Shown here piece by piece: positions 1 to 8,736 of a DNA stretch of 64,000 nucleotides; position 1 is the first letter of the stretch, and each line of letters opens with the position of its first letter. The stretch covers positions 1 through 64,000 of the forward strand of contig JASMDC010000001.1 of NCBI GenBank assembly GCA_030753015.1. The letters run 5' to 3'. The notes under the pieces are model-generated. The model worked only from the letters and a program-made list of their open reading frames with translations. It did not search any database and had not been told where the DNA came from. A program made the position numbers and the translations under genes. The stretch is from Candidatus Undinarchaeales archaeon. Lineage in GTDB: Archaea > SpSt-1190 > JASMDC01.

Positions 1-2
1 GC

Positions 3-29
3 GACAACGGTCGCGTCCTGGAGACCTGA
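3..29 (+). CDS. possible 3' end of an off-window gene
   Basis: Frame 3 from the window edge reads DNGRVLET and then stops with TGA at 27-29. This could be the last residues of a plus-strand gene beginning outside the window. It is too short for any assignment, and it could equally be chance within the decayed tnpB region that follows. Confidence 0.15.
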   Translation, partial: DNGRVLET

Positions 30-99
30 ATCCTGCCAACGATGAGCAAAGCTGAGAATGCTGGCTGATCGGTTGAAGTAGGGATTTTTCAGGGGCAGG

Positions 100-225
100 G
101 TGATGGATGCTTATAAGAACGCTACGATCAACATTCAGGATCGCTCAGGGTGGGGACCACCCGATGCGCCCGTGGAGCTGGGAACAGCGTCGAAGCGGGA
201 AGCCCCTCTGCTTGGAGAGGGGTAG
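100..225 (+). pseudogene. tnpB: C-terminal remnant of IS605/IS1341-type TnpB
   Basis: One frame reads MDAYKNATINIQDR from 103 and ends with TAG at 223-225. The NATINI segment matches the conserved end of TnpB (NAAxNI type), the RNA-guided nuclease of the IS200/IS605 family. The tail then overlaps a GC hairpin ending in TAGTTCAC, which is the usual arrangement at the tnpB 3' end, where coding sequence and omega-RNA overlap. No upstream TnpB catalytic domain is open in this frame, so only the 3' stub remains. It is not expected to make a functional protein. Family assignment rests on the short motif plus the hairpin; confidence is moderate. Confidence 0.55.
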
Positions 226-229
226 TTCA
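201..229 (+). mobile_element. IS605-type right-end / omega-RNA hairpin
   Basis: CCCCTCT (203-209) and AGAGGGG (216-222) form a perfect 7-bp stem around a 6-base loop. The stem is preceded by GAAG and followed by TAGTTCAC. This GAAGC-stem-TAGTTCAC layout is typical of the right end of IS1341/IS605 elements, where it forms the end of the omega-RNA. The matching left end lies outside the window or is lost. Confidence 0.5.
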
Positions 230-253
230 CCATGCCTCCCCGGTTCGATGCCG

Positions 254-1282
<1,029 letters not shown>

Positions 1283-1283
1283 A

Positions 1284-1628
1284 CTACATCTCCTTCTTCC
1301 TGACGATCTTGCGCATCTGGGTCGAGTGGGCGAGGGTGATGCCCGCCACCATGGCGGCACCCACGTGCACGGCCTCCATCATCTCCTCTTTGGACGCTCC
1401 CAGAGAGAGGAGCTTGTTCGTGTAGGCATCGATGCAGTAGGGGCAGTGGTGGGTCGTGGCGACCGCTAGGGCGATGAGCGCCTTCTCCCGCTCTGTGAGC
1501 ACGCCCTCGCTCGTGGCCTTGTCGTAGTAGTCGAAGAAGGCCGCGCCCTGTTCGGGGGCGTCCTCGCTGATGTTCGGGAAGTCGGCCAGGTCCTCAGGGA
1601 CGTAGTAGCTCTTGTCCATCATCATCAC
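1284..1628 (-). CDS. AhpD/carboxymuconolactone decarboxylase-like arsenosugar-associated protein
   Basis: 114 residues with the AhpD-like core motif HHCPYCIDAYTNK (CxxC followed by a conserved aspartate) and the helix EKALIALAVA. Small peroxidase-like proteins of this family are regularly found next to arsS in arsenosugar loci. A thiol-redox or arsenic-adduct role is plausible but is not shown by sequence. It precedes arsS by one base, so the two are surely co-transcribed. The start has three consecutive ATG codons after an initial one, so the exact initiator is uncertain by up to three residues. A 75-base gap separates it from the upstream lipoprotein gene. Confidence 0.75.
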   Translation of the reverse strand: MMMMDKSYYVPEDLADFPNISEDAPEQGAAFFDYYDKATSEGVLTEREKALIALAVATTHHCPYCIDAYTNKLLSLGASKEEMMEAVHVGAAMVAGITLAHSTQMRKIVRKKEM

Positions 1629-1703
1629 GTTCTTGGAGTGTTCTGGGGGTCGATTGAGTTCAAGGACATAACAATATCAATCTTCGCGGTCCGGTACGCT
1701 CCC

Positions 1704-2669
1704 TCACAAGCAGATCCAGAAGAACTCGACGTACGCGGGGGATGTGATGGTCCTGGTGTCCGAGGGTATGTGGATATGGTTGCCCCGGAACCCGTCGAAC
1801 TCCGGCTCGCCCGCCTCGTACACGAACCCGCACGTGCTGTACGACTCATCCTTATCGATCCGATGGACCCAGTAGCTGCGTACGATACCGGCCGCACCGA
1901 TTGAATCGTACCAGGTCAAGTCGTAGGTGAGCCGCCCGAGATCGCCCAGGGACATGATGACGTCGATGGCGGTGATGGTCCCGGGCTTGAAGGTATCGGA
2001 GCGAAGGTCATGTGAGGTGACGAGGACGTTGGTGAAGCGGAGGTCCGCAGTAGGGCCCCGGATGATGACATTGGGGACGATGACCGTTCCGTTGTTCGCC
2101 CTCTTGCGCACCACTTCCGCCCTGAACGTGGCATAGATACGCTCGAGCACCTCGGGCCGCTGATGGTACAATCGGACGTACATGCGGTCCTTGTGGGGGT
2201 AGTGGTCCATGCGATACACGTTGTTCTCGGGCCAGCCACCGTCGTAGTACGCCTGGGTCCACCAGCCGCTCTCGTCGTTGATCGTGTCGATGATGTGGGT
2301 GTCCATGTCCTCGTCAAGGTGATAGACCATCCGGATGTCCCCTCGCTCGTGGAGATGGACGAGGATGTCGAACACAGAGAAGTGCCCGTCCCGGAAGAGG
2401 TCCGGGCGGACCGTCCTCACGTTCGCCGGCTCATACCCGAAATTGCCGACACCGGTGATCATCACCTCGCCCGGCTGGTCGAAGTCCGTATCCTTGACCT
2501 CACCAAGGACCTTGTTCCCCTCCCCTAACGGGATCTGTGTGGTGTTGGCCTTCGTGAGGTCCTCGGTGACCGGTGGACGCTCCAACCGGCCGGAGGTGCA
2601 GCCTGCGCCGACAAGTAGTAGAATGGCGAGACCGGTAGCCATCATTGGATTCAGGATAGATTGGTTCAT
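1704..2669 (-). CDS. putative lipoprotein of unknown function
   Basis: 321 residues. The N-terminus has a hydrophobic stretch (ATGLAILLLVGAGC), a lipobox-like signal with Cys at about residue 24, followed by a polar linker, so the protein is probably lipid-anchored outside the membrane. The rest is a soluble domain rich in aromatic and charged residues, with no family I recognise. It overlaps the upstream VTT-domain gene by 4 bases (ATGA) and so belongs to the arsenosugar operon. I know of no lipoprotein component of arsenosugar synthesis, which makes its position notable. Confidence 0.65.
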   Translation of the reverse strand: MNQSILNPMMATGLAILLLVGAGCTSGRLERPPVTEDLTKANTTQIPLGEGNKVLGEVKDTDFDQPGEVMITGVGNFGYEPANVRTVRPDLFRDGHFSVFDILVHLHERGDIRMVYHLDEDMDTHIIDTINDESGWWTQAYYDGGWPENNVYRMDHYPHKDRMYVRLYHQRPEVLERIYATFRAEVVRKRANNGTVIVPNVIIRGPTADLRFTNVLVTSHDLRSDTFKPGTITAIDVIMSLGDLGRLTYDLTWYDSIGAAGIVRSYWVHRIDKDESYSTCGFVYEAGEPEFDGFRGNHIHIPSDTRTITSPAYVEFFWICL

Positions 2670-3370
2670 GGTGATGTCCCTCCATCGATGTCTTCATCCT
2701 GCTGCTGCCACCGCATGCGCTTCTGGACGAGGAAAAGGACCATGATGATCATCACAGCGATGAGTATGTTGGTGATGCTGGAGAGGTCAGAAATACTATG
2801 GCCGAGGTAAACGAAGGCGAAAGCGCCAGGGATGATGCCGATGAAGGTTGCTAACGTATAATCGCGGAAGGAAACAGCGGTGAGCCCGAGGCCGTAGTTC
2901 TGGACGTCGTAGGGGGCGTTGGGGACGAGCCTGATCATGAGCACCGTCAGAAATCCGTTGCGCTCGATACGTTCATCCAGGTCCGCGAAAGAGCCCGAGA
3001 TGTAGCTCTCTACTGCCTCTCGCCCCGCGAGACGCGCGATGAGAAAGGACACCAGGGCGTTGAGCCCGCCGCCGATGACTGAGTACACCGTCCCCCACAG
3101 CGGGCCGAAGGTGAGCCCACCGATCATGGTCAGCATTCCAGAGGGGAATAACACAAGTGACCTTACCGTGTAGAACGTGATGTACGCAACCGGCGCCAGC
3201 GGACCGAAGGAGAGGAAGATCTCCTTTATTATTCGTGGATCGAGCGCCGTGTAATCCACATCGAGGGCCAGCAAGGCGATGAGGACCAGCACGAAGAAGA
3301 GGACTACCAAACCGATCTTCGCGGAGGGTCGATCCTTCCAGGACACACGAGGATCCTCGACATCGTCCAT
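2666..3370 (-). CDS. TVP38/TMEM64 (VTT-domain) membrane protein
   Basis: 234 residues with an N-terminal membrane helix (IGLVVLFFVLVLIALLAL), further hydrophobic segments and the VTT core: FPSGMLTMIGGLTFGPLWGT, and later RLVPNAPYDVQNYGLGLT, which matches the family signature R-xP-x-P-x-x-x-xNY. These DedA-like proteins are thought to move lipids or other substrates across membranes. VTT proteins accompany disulfide oxidoreductases and the two arsenosugar glycosyltransferases in bacterial clusters, as here. It starts 2 bases after the oxidoreductase stop and overlaps the next gene by 4 bases. Confidence 0.8.
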   Translation of the reverse strand: MDDVEDPRVSWKDRPSAKIGLVVLFFVLVLIALLALDVDYTALDPRIIKEIFLSFGPLAPVAYITFYTVRSLVLFPSGMLTMIGGLTFGPLWGTVYSVIGGGLNALVSFLIARLAGREAVESYISGSFADLDERIERNGFLTVLMIRLVPNAPYDVQNYGLGLTAVSFRDYTLATFIGIIPGAFAFVYLGHSISDLSSITNILIAVMIIMVLFLVQKRMRWQQQDEDIDGGTSP

Positions 3371-3372
3371 GA

Positions 3373-4815
3373 CTACACGCTCTTGAACATACCCATTATG
3401 TAGCGCAGCCAGGGCTTATTGGTACGCTCGAGCAGCGGTTTAGCGGCTGTCTTCTTCACCAGCTCGGAGAGCGTGGGGTAGATGAACAGCGTCTGTGAGA
3501 CCTTGGACAGACCGAGCCCGGCGGACTTGGCGATAAGAAATCCCTGGATGAGTTCGGAGGCGTGAGCACCAACAATGTGAGCGCCCAGAAGGTTGTCACG
3601 TGAGTCGGTGATGATCTTGAGAAAACCCTCGGTCTCCACGTCGGTCGTGGCACGGTCGCTGGCGTCGTACCCCGTTGTGAACACCTGGAGGTCGTCATTG
3701 TACCTGTCCCGTGCCTCGGCCTCTGTGAGACCGAGATGGGCGATCTCGGGTTCGGTGAACGTGGCCCAGGCGATGTTCTCGTAGTTCACCTTTTGGCGCA
3801 CGAGGGGCAGGTTGACGAACAGGGCGTTGCGCACGCACACCATGGCCTCATAAGCGGCCACGTGGCTGAACTGGTAGGGAGGGACCACGTCGCCGCAGGC
3901 GAACACGTTCTCGTTGGTGGTCTGAAGGTACTCGTTGACCTTCAGCTGACCGCGCTCCACCTCTATTCCCGCCTTCTCCAGTTCGAGGCCTTTCAGGTTG
4001 GGCTTGCGTCCTACTGCGACGAGCACCAGAGCGGCTGAGACCTCCACGACCTTCCCGTCCGGATCCTCGAGGACGGCCACTGCACGTCCACCTTCCTTGC
4101 GGAAGGCCGTGGCCTTGTGACCTATGAGCAAGGTCATACCCTCCTTCTCGAGCTGGTCGTTGAGGGCCTGGGACACATCGATGTCCTCACGAATAAGGAT
4201 CCTCTCGGCCATCTCCACCAGGGTGACCTTCACTCCGAGGCGTGTGAGGGCCTGGCCCAGCTCGAGACCGATGGGTCCTCCCCCGAGCACGATTAGATCA
4301 GCGGGAAGCTCGTCCAGGTCGAAGATAGTGGTGTTGTCGAGGTAGTCGAGCTCGGTGAGTCCAGGTATGGGTGGGATAACCGGGCTCGAACCCGTGCACA
4401 GGATGAAACGCTTTCCCTTGATGGCCGTACCGTCCACCTCGACAGTACCGCGGTCCACGAACCGCGGAGAGCCGAACAGGACCTTGATACCGCGATCCTC
4501 GAAGACCTCGGCGGGGTGGTGGCTCTCGATCTCCTTGACGACATCCCGCACATGGGACATCACCCTGTCCGTACTAGGTGCGAATCCCTCGGGGAGCTCG
4601 ATACCATACTCCTTGGCGCGCGCGAAAGACCTTGCCACTGAAGCGGACTTGAGAAGTGCCTTGGATGGCACGCACCCGAAGCGCGTGCACTCGCCCCCTA
4701 GTCTATCCTTCTCTATCATGCACGTCTTCGTGTCCATGGCACTGGCAACGCTGGATGAGAACAGTCCGCCGGCCCCTCCACCGATGACGACCAGGTCGAA
4801 CTCTAGGCTCTCCAT
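3373..4815 (-). CDS. FAD-dependent pyridine nucleotide-disulfide oxidoreductase (mercuric reductase/lipoamide dehydrogenase-like)
   Basis: 480 residues. An N-terminal FAD site (VVIGGGAGGL) is followed by the redox-active disulfide CTRFGC at C43/C48, an NAD(P) site (LGGGPIGLELG), the second FAD motif ACGDV and a C-terminal dimerisation domain. The catalytic His of lipoamide dehydrogenases, normally in an HPT segment, is not present: the equivalent stretch reads FIYPTLSE, with Tyr. This resembles mercuric-reductase-like members rather than true dihydrolipoamide dehydrogenase, and no 2-oxoacid dehydrogenase genes are nearby. Its neighbours (VTT protein, TIGR04282/TIGR04283 genes, arsS) suggest redox handling of an arsenic species or its thiol adduct; the substrate is inferred. 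Confidence 0.8.
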   Translation of the reverse strand: MESLEFDLVVIGGGAGGLFSSSVASAMDTKTCMIEKDRLGGECTRFGCVPSKALLKSASVARSFARAKEYGIELPEGFAPSTDRVMSHVRDVVKEIESHHPAEVFEDRGIKVLFGSPRFVDRGTVEVDGTAIKGKRFILCTGSSPVIPPIPGLTELDYLDNTTIFDLDELPADLIVLGGGPIGLELGQALTRLGVKVTLVEMAERILIREDIDVSQALNDQLEKEGMTLLIGHKATAFRKEGGRAVAVLEDPDGKVVEVSAALVLVAVGRKPNLKGLELEKAGIEVERGQLKVNEYLQTTNENVFACGDVVPPYQFSHVAAYEAMVCVRNALFVNLPLVRQKVNYENIAWATFTEPEIAHLGLTEAEARDRYNDDLQVFTTGYDASDRATTDVETEGFLKIITDSRDNLLGAHIVGAHASELIQGFLIAKSAGLGLSKVSQTLFIYPTLSELVKKTAAKPLLERTNKPWLRYIMGMFKSV

Positions 4816-4862
4816 ATCCTACTATCGGGAGCACATGTTTTTCAAGGTGTTGGTAGTCGCTG

Positions 4863-5546
4863 CTACTCGCTAAGGAGGTCCGGACGCTCGTCCAGGTACT
4901 TCATGGTCCTGGACGAGGAGAACGACGTGTGCCGGTTACGCCTAACGAGCGCTCGGACATCTGCGATGGTGTCAACGTCCCCCCAGGGCGGGAGGAAATG
5001 GAGCGTGCGACGTGCCTGGGCGAGAGCGTCGAGCGTGCACCCGAGCACCTCGAACGTGCTCCACGGGATGTCTACGAACACGTCCGCTGTGAATCCCTTG
5101 TGTGAGAAACCGATGAGGTAGTACCCACCGTCCTGGGCCGGTCCGATCACCGAGTCGTAGCCATCCAGCGCATCGAACGCCTCTCGCACCAGTGCCTGCT
5201 CCAGGTCGGGACTGTCGCTGCCCACGAGCACGACTCGTTCGTACCCCTCGTCGAAGGCCGTCCGGAAGGCGTCGGCCATCCGCGCTCCCAGATCATCGCC
5301 CTGCTGCGGTCGGTACACCCGGTCCTTGCCGAGCCAGGCGGCGATGTCATCCATGGAGCCGGGCGGATGGACGCAGACGATCACTGGCACACCGATCCCA
5401 TCCACAATAGCGAGGGCGTCCTCAACGAAGCAGCGATAGAGGTCCGCTGCCTCCTCGGTCCCCAGCTCGATGGACAGACGGGTCTTGACCTCGCCCGGTA
5501 CGGGTCGCTTGACGAACACCATCACACACCGGTCATCACCGCTCAT
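4863..5546 (-). CDS. TIGR04282-type arsenosugar glycosyltransferase (DUF2064)
   Basis: About 227 residues with a CofC-like nucleotidyltransferase/glycosyltransferase fold. Visible motifs are VFVKRPVPGEVKTRL near the N-terminus, VLVGSDSPDL in the middle, then GPAQDGGYYLIGF and the late PPWGDVDT. These mark the DUF2064/TIGR04282 family, named for its occurrence in arsenosugar loci. The substrate is presumably a sugar nucleotide, but the reaction is not proved. I prefer the ATG at 5546 (ATGA overlap with the upstream gene, GGAGGTG seven bases ahead) to the ATG at 5552, which would leave the ribosome site only two bases away. Confidence 0.8.
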   Translation of the reverse strand: MSGDDRCVMVFVKRPVPGEVKTRLSIELGTEEAADLYRCFVEDALAIVDGIGVPVIVCVHPPGSMDDIAAWLGKDRVYRPQQGDDLGARMADAFRTAFDEGYERVVLVGSDSPDLEQALVREAFDALDGYDSVIGPAQDGGYYLIGFSHKGFTADVFVDIPWSTFEVLGCTLDALAQARRTLHFLPPWGDVDTIADVRALVRRNRHTSFSSSRTMKYLDERPDLLSE

Positions 5547-6283
5547 CCGCATCCACCTCCATGTCCTGGATCAGGATAGTAGCGGGCCAGGGTGGTCGGG
5601 GACACACCCAGGTGGAAGAGGGCCAGGAGCACGGAGTTGCGCAGGGATGTGTAGATAAGACCTTCCTCCTCCCATCGCCGGGCAGAGGTGACCGCACGGT
5701 CCGGTAGGATGACGATGGGCTCTCCGCGACGCCTGATTCGTCCCATGAGCTCGACGTCCTCCATGAGGGGGATGTCCGCGAACCCGCCGATGCGCTGGAA
5801 GTAGTCACGCTCCATGAAGAAGGCCTGGTCGCCATAAGGTACGCGTGTAAGACGGGCCCGCAGAGAGCCCAATCGGGCGTTCAGTCGCACCAATGGATTG
5901 GTAGAATCGATGTCCGTGTCCAGGCAGCCGGCCACGAACCGCCCATCTTCCATGATTGCGTGGACGTGCTTCAGCGCTGAATCGGGCAGCCGGGTGTCAG
6001 CATGGAGGAACAGCAGCAATCGCCCTCGGGCGCGGGAGGCCCCGGCGTTCATCTGAAGGGCTCGGCCTTTGGGCGTCGTCATGGTCACAACATCGGGATC
6101 CTTGATACCTGATATGGTGCTCCCTTCGGGATCACCGTCCACGATGATTAGCTCGATGTTGCCGTCGAAGGGCAGCGAATGGACGTGCTCGACGAGCGTG
6201 TTGATGGTCTCTCCCTCGTTGATGGCGGGGACGATAATCGAGATGTACGATTCACCCTTGTCCCCTCCAGGTTCGACCGGCAT
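5543..6283 (-). CDS. TIGR04283-type family 2 glycosyltransferase (arsenosugar biosynthesis)
   Basis: About 246 residues with a GT-A family 2 fold: SIIVPAINEGETI at the start, the DxD-like LIIVDGDPEGS, then GRALQMNAGA, FLHADTRLP, YGDQAFFMER, and the late IPLMEDVEL (ED acidic residue) and RR(R) segment. This set is typical of the TIGR04283 family that travels with TIGR04282 and ArsS. It is the first gene of the minus-strand cluster. An ATG at 6283 lies about 27 bases downstream of a TATATA box shared with the divergent hydroxylase gene, so I take this leaderless start over the GTG-like start at 6331. Confidence 0.8.
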   Translation of the reverse strand: MPVEPGGDKGESYISIIVPAINEGETINTLVEHVHSLPFDGNIELIIVDGDPEGSTISGIKDPDVVTMTTPKGRALQMNAGASRARGRLLLFLHADTRLPDSALKHVHAIMEDGRFVAGCLDTDIDSTNPLVRLNARLGSLRARLTRVPYGDQAFFMERDYFQRIGGFADIPLMEDVELMGRIRRRGEPIVILPDRAVTSARRWEEEGLIYTSLRNSVLLALFHLGVSPTTLARYYPDPGHGGGCG

Positions 6284-6302
6284 CGACCTCCGGGTGGAGG
6301 TC

Positions 6303-6318
6303 TGGATATATAAGCTTC
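6303..6318. promoter_or_regulatory. bidirectional TATA region
   Basis: GATATATAAGCTTC lies between two divergent starts. It is about 27 bases upstream of the minus-strand glycosyltransferase ATG (6283), the leaderless spacing, and about 45 bases upstream of the plus-strand ATG at 6353, which has its own GGAG ribosome site. Confidence 0.5.
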
Positions 6319-6352
6319 GGGTGCGGACCATCGTCCAGGACGGAGCGAACAG

Positions 6353-7138
6353 ATGGCCATTCCGAGCCTGGTGGTGACGCCCAAGACCGCCGTCGCGGCG
6401 GCCTCATTCCTTGCCATCCTGTTGTTGGAGGGATGGCGCCCGCTCTTCCCGTTGAAGAAGGACCGCTGGCACCATCTGGCCCGCAATGCCACGATCACCG
6501 TCATCGCTTCGGTAGTGGTGTACCTCCTCTTCTCGTCCGTGAAGCTCTTGGTCGAGGCCCAGGTCCGTGCGAACGGTTGGGGCTTATTAGGCATGATACC
6601 ACTGACAGGTCTCCTACGGACCACCGTTGTCGTGGTGCTCTTCGACGCGTGGATGTACCTATGGCATAGAATGAACCACCGCATCCGTATCCTCTGGCGC
6701 TTTCATAGGATCCATCACACGGACGACGCCATGGACGTGTCCACCGCCTGGCGGTTCCATCCCGGTGAGCTGGTGCTCTCCGCAGCTGCAGGTCTTTTCA
6801 TCATAGCGCTCTTCGGGCTCACACTTCAGGATCTCCTCGTGTACGAGACGTTGATGCTGCCCGTGATCTATCTCCATCACTCCGACTTCTACTTACCGGG
6901 CAGGGTGGACCGGCTGCTGCGGACCGTCCTCGTCACTCCCTGGATGCACTGGGTCCACCACTCGAACAAGGGCCGTGAGCTGAACTCTAACTACGGGAGC
7001 ATCCTTTCTGTCTGGGACCGGATCGGAGGGAGCTTCCGTCTCCGCGACGATCCAGATGCCATAGTGTACGGAGTGAAAGGATTCGAGGACGAGGGATGGC
7101 AGACGGTAGTGGGAATGCTGCGCACGCCTCTGGCTTGA
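6353..7138 (+). CDS. fatty acid hydroxylase / sterol desaturase superfamily membrane protein
   Basis: 261 residues, hydrophobic, with the di-iron histidine clusters of the superfamily: WHRMNH, FHRIHHTDD and WRFHPGE in the middle, and MHWVHHSNKG with a following N-N-YG segment near residue 200. The family uses O2 and a membrane di-iron centre to hydroxylate or desaturate lipids or carotenoids. Four or five membrane segments are apparent. ATG 6353 has GGAG nine bases upstream. It is divergent from the arsenosugar cluster and convergent with the isomerase gene. The exact lipid substrate cannot be told from sequence. Confidence 0.8.
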   Translation: MAIPSLVVTPKTAVAAASFLAILLLEGWRPLFPLKKDRWHHLARNATITVIASVVVYLLFSSVKLLVEAQVRANGWGLLGMIPLTGLLRTTVVVVLFDAWMYLWHRMNHRIRILWRFHRIHHTDDAMDVSTAWRFHPGELVLSAAAGLFIIALFGLTLQDLLVYETLMLPVIYLHHSDFYLPGRVDRLLRTVLVTPWMHWVHHSNKGRELNSNYGSILSVWDRIGGSFRLRDDPDAIVYGVKGFEDEGWQTVVGMLRTPLA

Positions 7139-7145
7139 TGGCGAC

Positions 7146-8084
7146 CTACTGCTCTTTGGCCCATCCGAACCTGTCGTTCAGAACGTTCATGACGTAGCTT
7201 GGCGGGAGCGCGCCAATCTCAGTAATGATGAGGTCGACGTACTCGGCGGGCGTTATATCGAACACCGGGTTCCGCAATTGAACCCCTGGAAGCTCCTTGT
7301 CGGTGATCTCGCTGGTATCGCGCTCCTCGATGATCTCGAGGTCGCCCATGATGGTGCGCGGATCGAACTTCAGCGTCTGGGCTGCCACCAGGAACTGGAT
7401 GCGCGACTCCTTGGCGCACACGCCCAGGATGCTTGTACCGATCTTGTTGACCACGGCACCGTGGGCGGTTATAGAGTCGGCACCGACGACGATCAGGTCC
7501 ACCTTCTCCTTTTTCATCATGTAGCGCATGCCTGAGTCCACGATGAGCGTGGTGGGTACACCAGCTTCGCTCAGCTGCTGCGCGGTGAGGTATCCCTGGC
7601 CCCAGGGTCGGGTCTCATGGCAGATGGCACGCACGTCCTTGCCCTGTCGGTGCGCCTCAGCGATGACCGCGATGGCCGTGGACGAGTTGCAATGGGTCAT
7701 GATGGTGTACCCGTCCTCCACCCGACGGGCCCCGATACGTCCGATCTTCGGGATGGCCTCCTTCGTCTCTTTGATAAAAGCCTCAATCACTTTGGTCAGT
7801 TCGAGGCGGAATGTGTCGGGCCCCGGATTCTCAGCTGTCAGCCTGCGCGCGGTCACAAGAACGAAGTTCACAGCGTTGGGGAGGGTGACGGCCGAGGGGC
7901 GCGCTTTAGCCAGGAAAGCGCCGTCCTCCTCGAGCCGGGCCATCAGTTTTCCCACGTCGTCGGCCCGTTCCGCTGCCAAGGCGTCACGCATGGACGAGGC
8001 CGCTCCGACGGCGATCCGCTCCGCTCCGCGGATGCTCATGTCCTTTATCCGGTCGTGGGTCTCGATGACGTTCTCGGCCACCAT
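7146..8084 (-). CDS. ribose-1,5-bisphosphate isomerase (eIF2B-like family)
   Basis: 312 residues of the eIF2B alpha/MtnA superfamily. The segments THCNSST (Cys132) and VGADSIT (Asp203) correspond to the catalytic Cys133 and Asp202 of the Thermococcus kodakarensis enzyme; ETRPWGQG and NPVFDITPAEYVD also fit. In archaea it converts ribose-1,5-bisphosphate to ribulose-1,5-bisphosphate in the AMP phosphorylase/type III RuBisCO nucleoside salvage pathway. No RuBisCO or AMP phosphorylase gene is in this window. The ATG is about 25 bases downstream of a TATA-like box at 8105-8115, suggesting a leaderless message. Confidence 0.8.
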   Translation of the reverse strand: MVAENVIETHDRIKDMSIRGAERIAVGAASSMRDALAAERADDVGKLMARLEEDGAFLAKARPSAVTLPNAVNFVLVTARRLTAENPGPDTFRLELTKVIEAFIKETKEAIPKIGRIGARRVEDGYTIMTHCNSSTAIAVIAEAHRQGKDVRAICHETRPWGQGYLTAQQLSEAGVPTTLIVDSGMRYMMKKEKVDLIVVGADSITAHGAVVNKIGTSILGVCAKESRIQFLVAAQTLKFDPRTIMGDLEIIEERDTSEITDKELPGVQLRNPVFDITPAEYVDLIITEIGALPPSYVMNVLNDRFGWAKEQ

Positions 8085-8151
8085 GGACAGAGGACGGGAG
8101 GTAAAGCTATTTCAAGCTTGACATGACTTGTATAGGACGGGTGACTCATAC

Positions 8152-8736
8152 ATGCCCCGTGTTTCCAGCTTCAAGCCTCATGAGTACCACGACATCGTCG
8201 TGCTCATGTTGATATTCTCTCTGTTCTTCCTCGCCATCAGGGTGTCGGGGGACATAAAGGACCTGAACATGCTCGTGTTCACGGCCTGCACCGAGATCAT
8301 CATCCTCATCTGCATAGGTGAGCTCTGGGTCCACCTTGCTCACCTCGAGGTGCGTATCTGCTCCCAGGAGGTCGAGATCGAGAAGGTAGAGGCCGAGGAG
8401 GAGATCATCGAGCGCGAGCTCGAGGATGTACGGCGTGATGAGAAGCGCGTGGAGAGGGAGCTCGAGAAGGTCGAGGCCGAGGAAGAGGCGATCGAGCACG
8501 AGCTCGAAGAGGTCAAGAAGGACGAGGTGCGCCGCTCCCGTCTCGTAGGCCGCGTTGTCACGGAAATGGACCGCGACATCGATGAGGTGAAGCGAGAAGA
8601 GGAACTTGTCGAGAAGGAACTGGAAAAGGTGGAGGCCGAAGAGGAGCGGATGGGAAAGGAGCTCGAAGAGGTCAAGAAGAAGGAGAAGAAGGTCGAGAAG
8701 GAACTGAAACGTGTGGAGGGCAAGGAGAAGAGATAG
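8152..8736 (+). CDS. membrane-anchored coiled-coil protein
   Basis: About 194 residues. Two hydrophobic segments (IVVLMLIFSLFFLAIRV and MLVFTACTEIIILICIGEL) are followed by about 120 residues of nearly uninterrupted Glu/Lys-rich heptads built on the repeats EKVEAEEE and ELEEVKK. The topology is probably two membrane helices with a long cytosolic coiled coil. I prefer ATG 8152 (GGTGA ahead) to TTG 8128. The stop directly abuts the ATG of the 920-residue gene, so the two are co-transcribed and the proteins may interact. No function is recognised. Confidence 0.7.
   Translation: MPRVSSFKPHEYHDIVVLMLIFSLFFLAIRVSGDIKDLNMLVFTACTEIIILICIGELWVHLAHLEVRICSQEVEIEKVEAEEEIIERELEDVRRDEKRVERELEKVEAEEEAIEHELEEVKKDEVRRSRLVGRVVTEMDRDIDEVKREEELVEKELEKVEAEEERMGKELEEVKKKEKKVEKELKRVEGKEKR
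8374..8730 (+). repeat. degenerate internal repeat in coiled-coil gene
   Basis: The segment encoding EKVEAEEE-x-ELEEVKK recurs about three times (near 8380, 8467 and 8625) with synonymous drift, suggesting internal duplication of coiled-coil units. Confidence 0.5.
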
